NCBI GenBank assembly: GCA_023229485.1
Contig: JALNZJ010000025.1
Coordinates: forward strand, 1-6,744
Length of the DNA stretch: 6,744 nucleotides
Source: a bacterium
GTDB lineage: Bacteria > Patescibacteriota > Minisyncoccia > Minisyncoccales > Minisyncoccaceae
Direction: 5' to 3'
Positions 5,512 to 6,744 of the stretch are shown here, one piece after another (the first letter of the stretch is position 1; each line of letters starts with the position of its first letter). Position numbers and translations under genes: made by a program. A model generated the notes under the pieces. That model was not told the DNA's origin. It saw nothing but the letters and a program-made list of their open reading frames with translations, and did no database searches.

Positions 5512-5534
5512 ATGCAAAAAGCATCTTTTTTTTA
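5510..5534 (+). terminator. Intrinsic terminator overlapping the stop of the small orphan gene
   Basis: AGATGC (5510-5515), loop AAAAA, GCATCT (5521-5526) is followed by a run of eight T. The last two bases of the TAG stop (5509-5511) form the foot of the stem. The opposite strand lacks a T-tract after the stem, so it probably does not end the leftward gene. Confidence 0.8.
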
Positions 5535-5548
5535 TTTCAAGAAAACCT

Positions 5549-6469
5549 CTATTGAACCAATTCGATTGCGAAATTTTCAGGAACATTTTTGGAATACTCC
5601 AAAATATATTCTATTCCAATTTCAATAATCTCTTCTTTCGGTATCTTCTTGAACGATCTTAAGATAACAACTGGTCCCATAAAATTTTCAGGCTTTAAAA
5701 TAATATCTGTTTTTTTATGCAGTTTTTCCAAGGCTAGACATTCGCCGTGGTCTCTTGCAACAACAATCAATGTATTGTCCTTAAAAAATACCCTACCCTG
5801 TCTCATAATCAAACAGTCATTTCCGTCTGCTTTTGGTTTTAATTTAAATAAAGTGGCTAACAATTTTCCATAAACAACTTCGGTTAGGATACACCCTCCT
5901 GCTGGAGATGGATAATCTTTTATTCCAAGCTCTTTGGCTAATTCTATTTGTCTTGTTCTTGCTCGACCAGAAATATCATAAAATCCATCTCTATTTATAA
6001 TCCCCTTTTTTTCGGCTTCTGTTTCTCCTAAGGCTTTTAAGCAGAGTGGCCTTACGATTTTGCCAACAAGTTCTGCTTCTTTTTCGATTAAAGCTAATGC
6101 ATTTCTATTTTGAGACATCGGTCTTTGTCCAACTACTTCACCTGTTGCAATAAAATCGTAACCTTCTGCTTCCATTATTTTTTTTGCTTCCTTAAGCATC
6201 ATTAAATGACAATCTATACAAGGATTATATGCACTACCATGTCCGTGCTTTGGATTTTTGACCATTTTTAAGTGCTCCTCCGATATATCCTCTACTCTTA
6301 ACTTCCATCCTTGATTATCACAAGCTGTTTGTGCAGATTTTGAATTGAAAAAATAAGAAACAAAAGAAATTGGTTGAACCTTAACACCATTGGCTTCAAG
6401 AATTTTAATCGCTAACATAGAATCTAATCCTCCCGATAATAATGATAGACATTTAACTTGTTTTTTCAT
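5549..6469 (-). CDS. PP-loop tRNA thiouridylase-like protein with NFACT-R-like C-terminus
   Basis: This 306-residue protein belongs to the PP-loop ATPases that adenylate a tRNA base for sulfur insertion; databases often label the group tRNA (5-methylaminomethyl-2-thiouridylate)-methyltransferase or MnmA/ThiI-like. The PP-loop SGGLDS is at residues 12-17. A CxxC pair, NPCIDCH (Cys84, Cys87), and ATGEVVGQRPMSQ (108-120) follow. SPAGGCILTE places another Cys at 193, a plausible partner in sulfur transfer. The C-terminal part (about 217-271), with GRVFFKDNTLIVVARDHGECLALEKL and FMGPVVILR, resembles the NFACT-R RNA-binding domain fused to such enzymes in some lineages. It is shorter than and different from true MnmA, so which base it modifies is unknown. 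It lies 10 bp after the PHP/PolX gene and is probably cotranscribed. The ATG has no Shine-Dalgarno site, and the stop is TAG. Confidence 0.85.
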   Translation of the reverse strand: MKKQVKCLSLLSGGLDSMLAIKILEANGVKVQPISFVSYFFNSKSAQTACDNQGWKLRVEDISEEHLKMVKNPKHGHGSAYNPCIDCHLMMLKEAKKIMEAEGYDFIATGEVVGQRPMSQNRNALALIEKEAELVGKIVRPLCLKALGETEAEKKGIINRDGFYDISGRARTRQIELAKELGIKDYPSPAGGCILTEVVYGKLLATLFKLKPKADGNDCLIMRQGRVFFKDNTLIVVARDHGECLALEKLHKKTDIILKPENFMGPVVILRSFKKIPKEEIIEIGIEYILEYSKNVPENFAIELVQ

Positions 6470-6479
6470 GCTGAGTGTT

Positions 6480-6744
6480 TTAATTTATTTTTAAATTCCA
6501 GAATTCTTTTAATTTTTTAAAAGTCATTGCATTTATAACATTCTTCTCTTCAAGCCAACCTCTTTTTGCTTGATATAAACCAAATCGAATATCTTTAAAT
6601 TTACCCTCGGCATGAGCATCGCTTCCAATCGTTAGCATTACCCCCATATCCTTTGCTTTGTGGGCATCCTGACTACTTAGGTCTGCTCGATGTGAATTAA
6701 TTTCTAAGGCTACGTTATTTTTTTTTGCAAGATTAACTATTGCA
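6480..6744 (-). CDS. PHP-domain protein, probably DNA polymerase X (C-terminal 87 residues)
   Basis: The frame is open from the window edge to a TAA at 6480-6482, so only the C-terminus is seen. It reads VALEINSHRADLSSQDAHKAKDMGVMLTIGSDAH, then IRFGLYQAKRGWLEEKNVINAMTFKKLKEF. EINS followed by an Arg, and the metal-binding GSDAH, are the closing motifs of PHP phosphoesterase domains, and the Gly-Leu-x-x-Ala-x-Arg-Gly-Trp-Leu stretch is typical of the C-terminus of bacterial PolX, where the PHP domain gives 3'-5' exonuclease activity in base excision repair. A stand-alone PHP hydrolase is the alternative, since the polymerase domain would lie beyond the window. The gene is followed after 10 bp by the PP-loop gene. 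Confidence 0.85.
   Translation of the reverse strand, partial: AIVNLAKKNNVALEINSHRADLSSQDAHKAKDMGVMLTIGSDAHAEGKFKDIRFGLYQAKRGWLEEKNVINAMTFKKLKEFWNLKIN

Noticed and set aside
5510..5548. Bidirectional terminator for the convergent genes
   Set aside because: On the minus strand the hairpin is not followed by a T-tract.
5589..5873. Plus-strand open frame of 94 codons
   Set aside because: It is antisense to the NFACT-R-like part of the thiouridylase gene, which is conserved in sequence.

Overview
The window looks like chromosomal DNA of a bacterium with an A+T-rich genome, roughly one third G+C by eye. Everything I can recognise is housekeeping. Several sequence traits suggest the Candidate Phyla Radiation (Patescibacteria), though I cannot prove it from this window. 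They are an ArgS with a TVGN version of the HIGH motif, the wording of the bL20 N-terminus (KGFRWHRKSKF), near-absence of Shine-Dalgarno sites, tiny intergenic gaps and orphan small genes. Trp is encoded by TGG and UGA ends smpB, so the code appears to be standard bacterial code 11, not the UGA=Gly code of Gracilibacteria/SR1.

Left block, minus strand (1-2484): a leftward unit reads argS (arginyl-tRNA synthetase), then a 91-residue acidic protein of unknown function, then a membrane protein cut by the window start. The cytoplasmic part of the membrane protein resembles the beginning of an Mrr-like restriction-endonuclease fold. Upstream of argS lies a monocistronic, Cys-rich orphan gene (2482-3099) with its own promoter and a terminator whose stem contains the stop codon.

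Central block, plus strand (3202-5156): smpB, ssrA (tmRNA), infC (IF3), rpmI (bL35) and rplT (bL20) lie head to tail with almost no spacing and one terminator after rplT. SmpB and tmRNA are the two partners of trans-translation ribosome rescue. The last codons of smpB are also the first bases of the tmRNA acceptor stem. infC has no AUG and would start at AUU or UUG 19-22 nt after the tmRNA CCA end. The tmRNA encodes an apparent tag ANLFKEPALAYA, which ends in -LAYA rather than the usual -LAA.

Right block: a second orphan plus-strand gene (about 5200-5511) ends in a terminator that overlaps its stop codon. It converges on a leftward pair: a PP-loop thiouridylase-like protein with an NFACT-R-like C-terminus (5549-6469), and upstream of it the C-terminal end of a PHP-domain protein, most likely DNA polymerase X, cut by the window end.

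I found no mobile element, CRISPR array, prophage gene or classical tRNA, and no gene-free stretch reaches 300 bases. The most interesting parts are the smpB/ssrA/infC arrangement, the tag ending, the 22-residue insertion in ArgS and the membrane Mrr-like protein.
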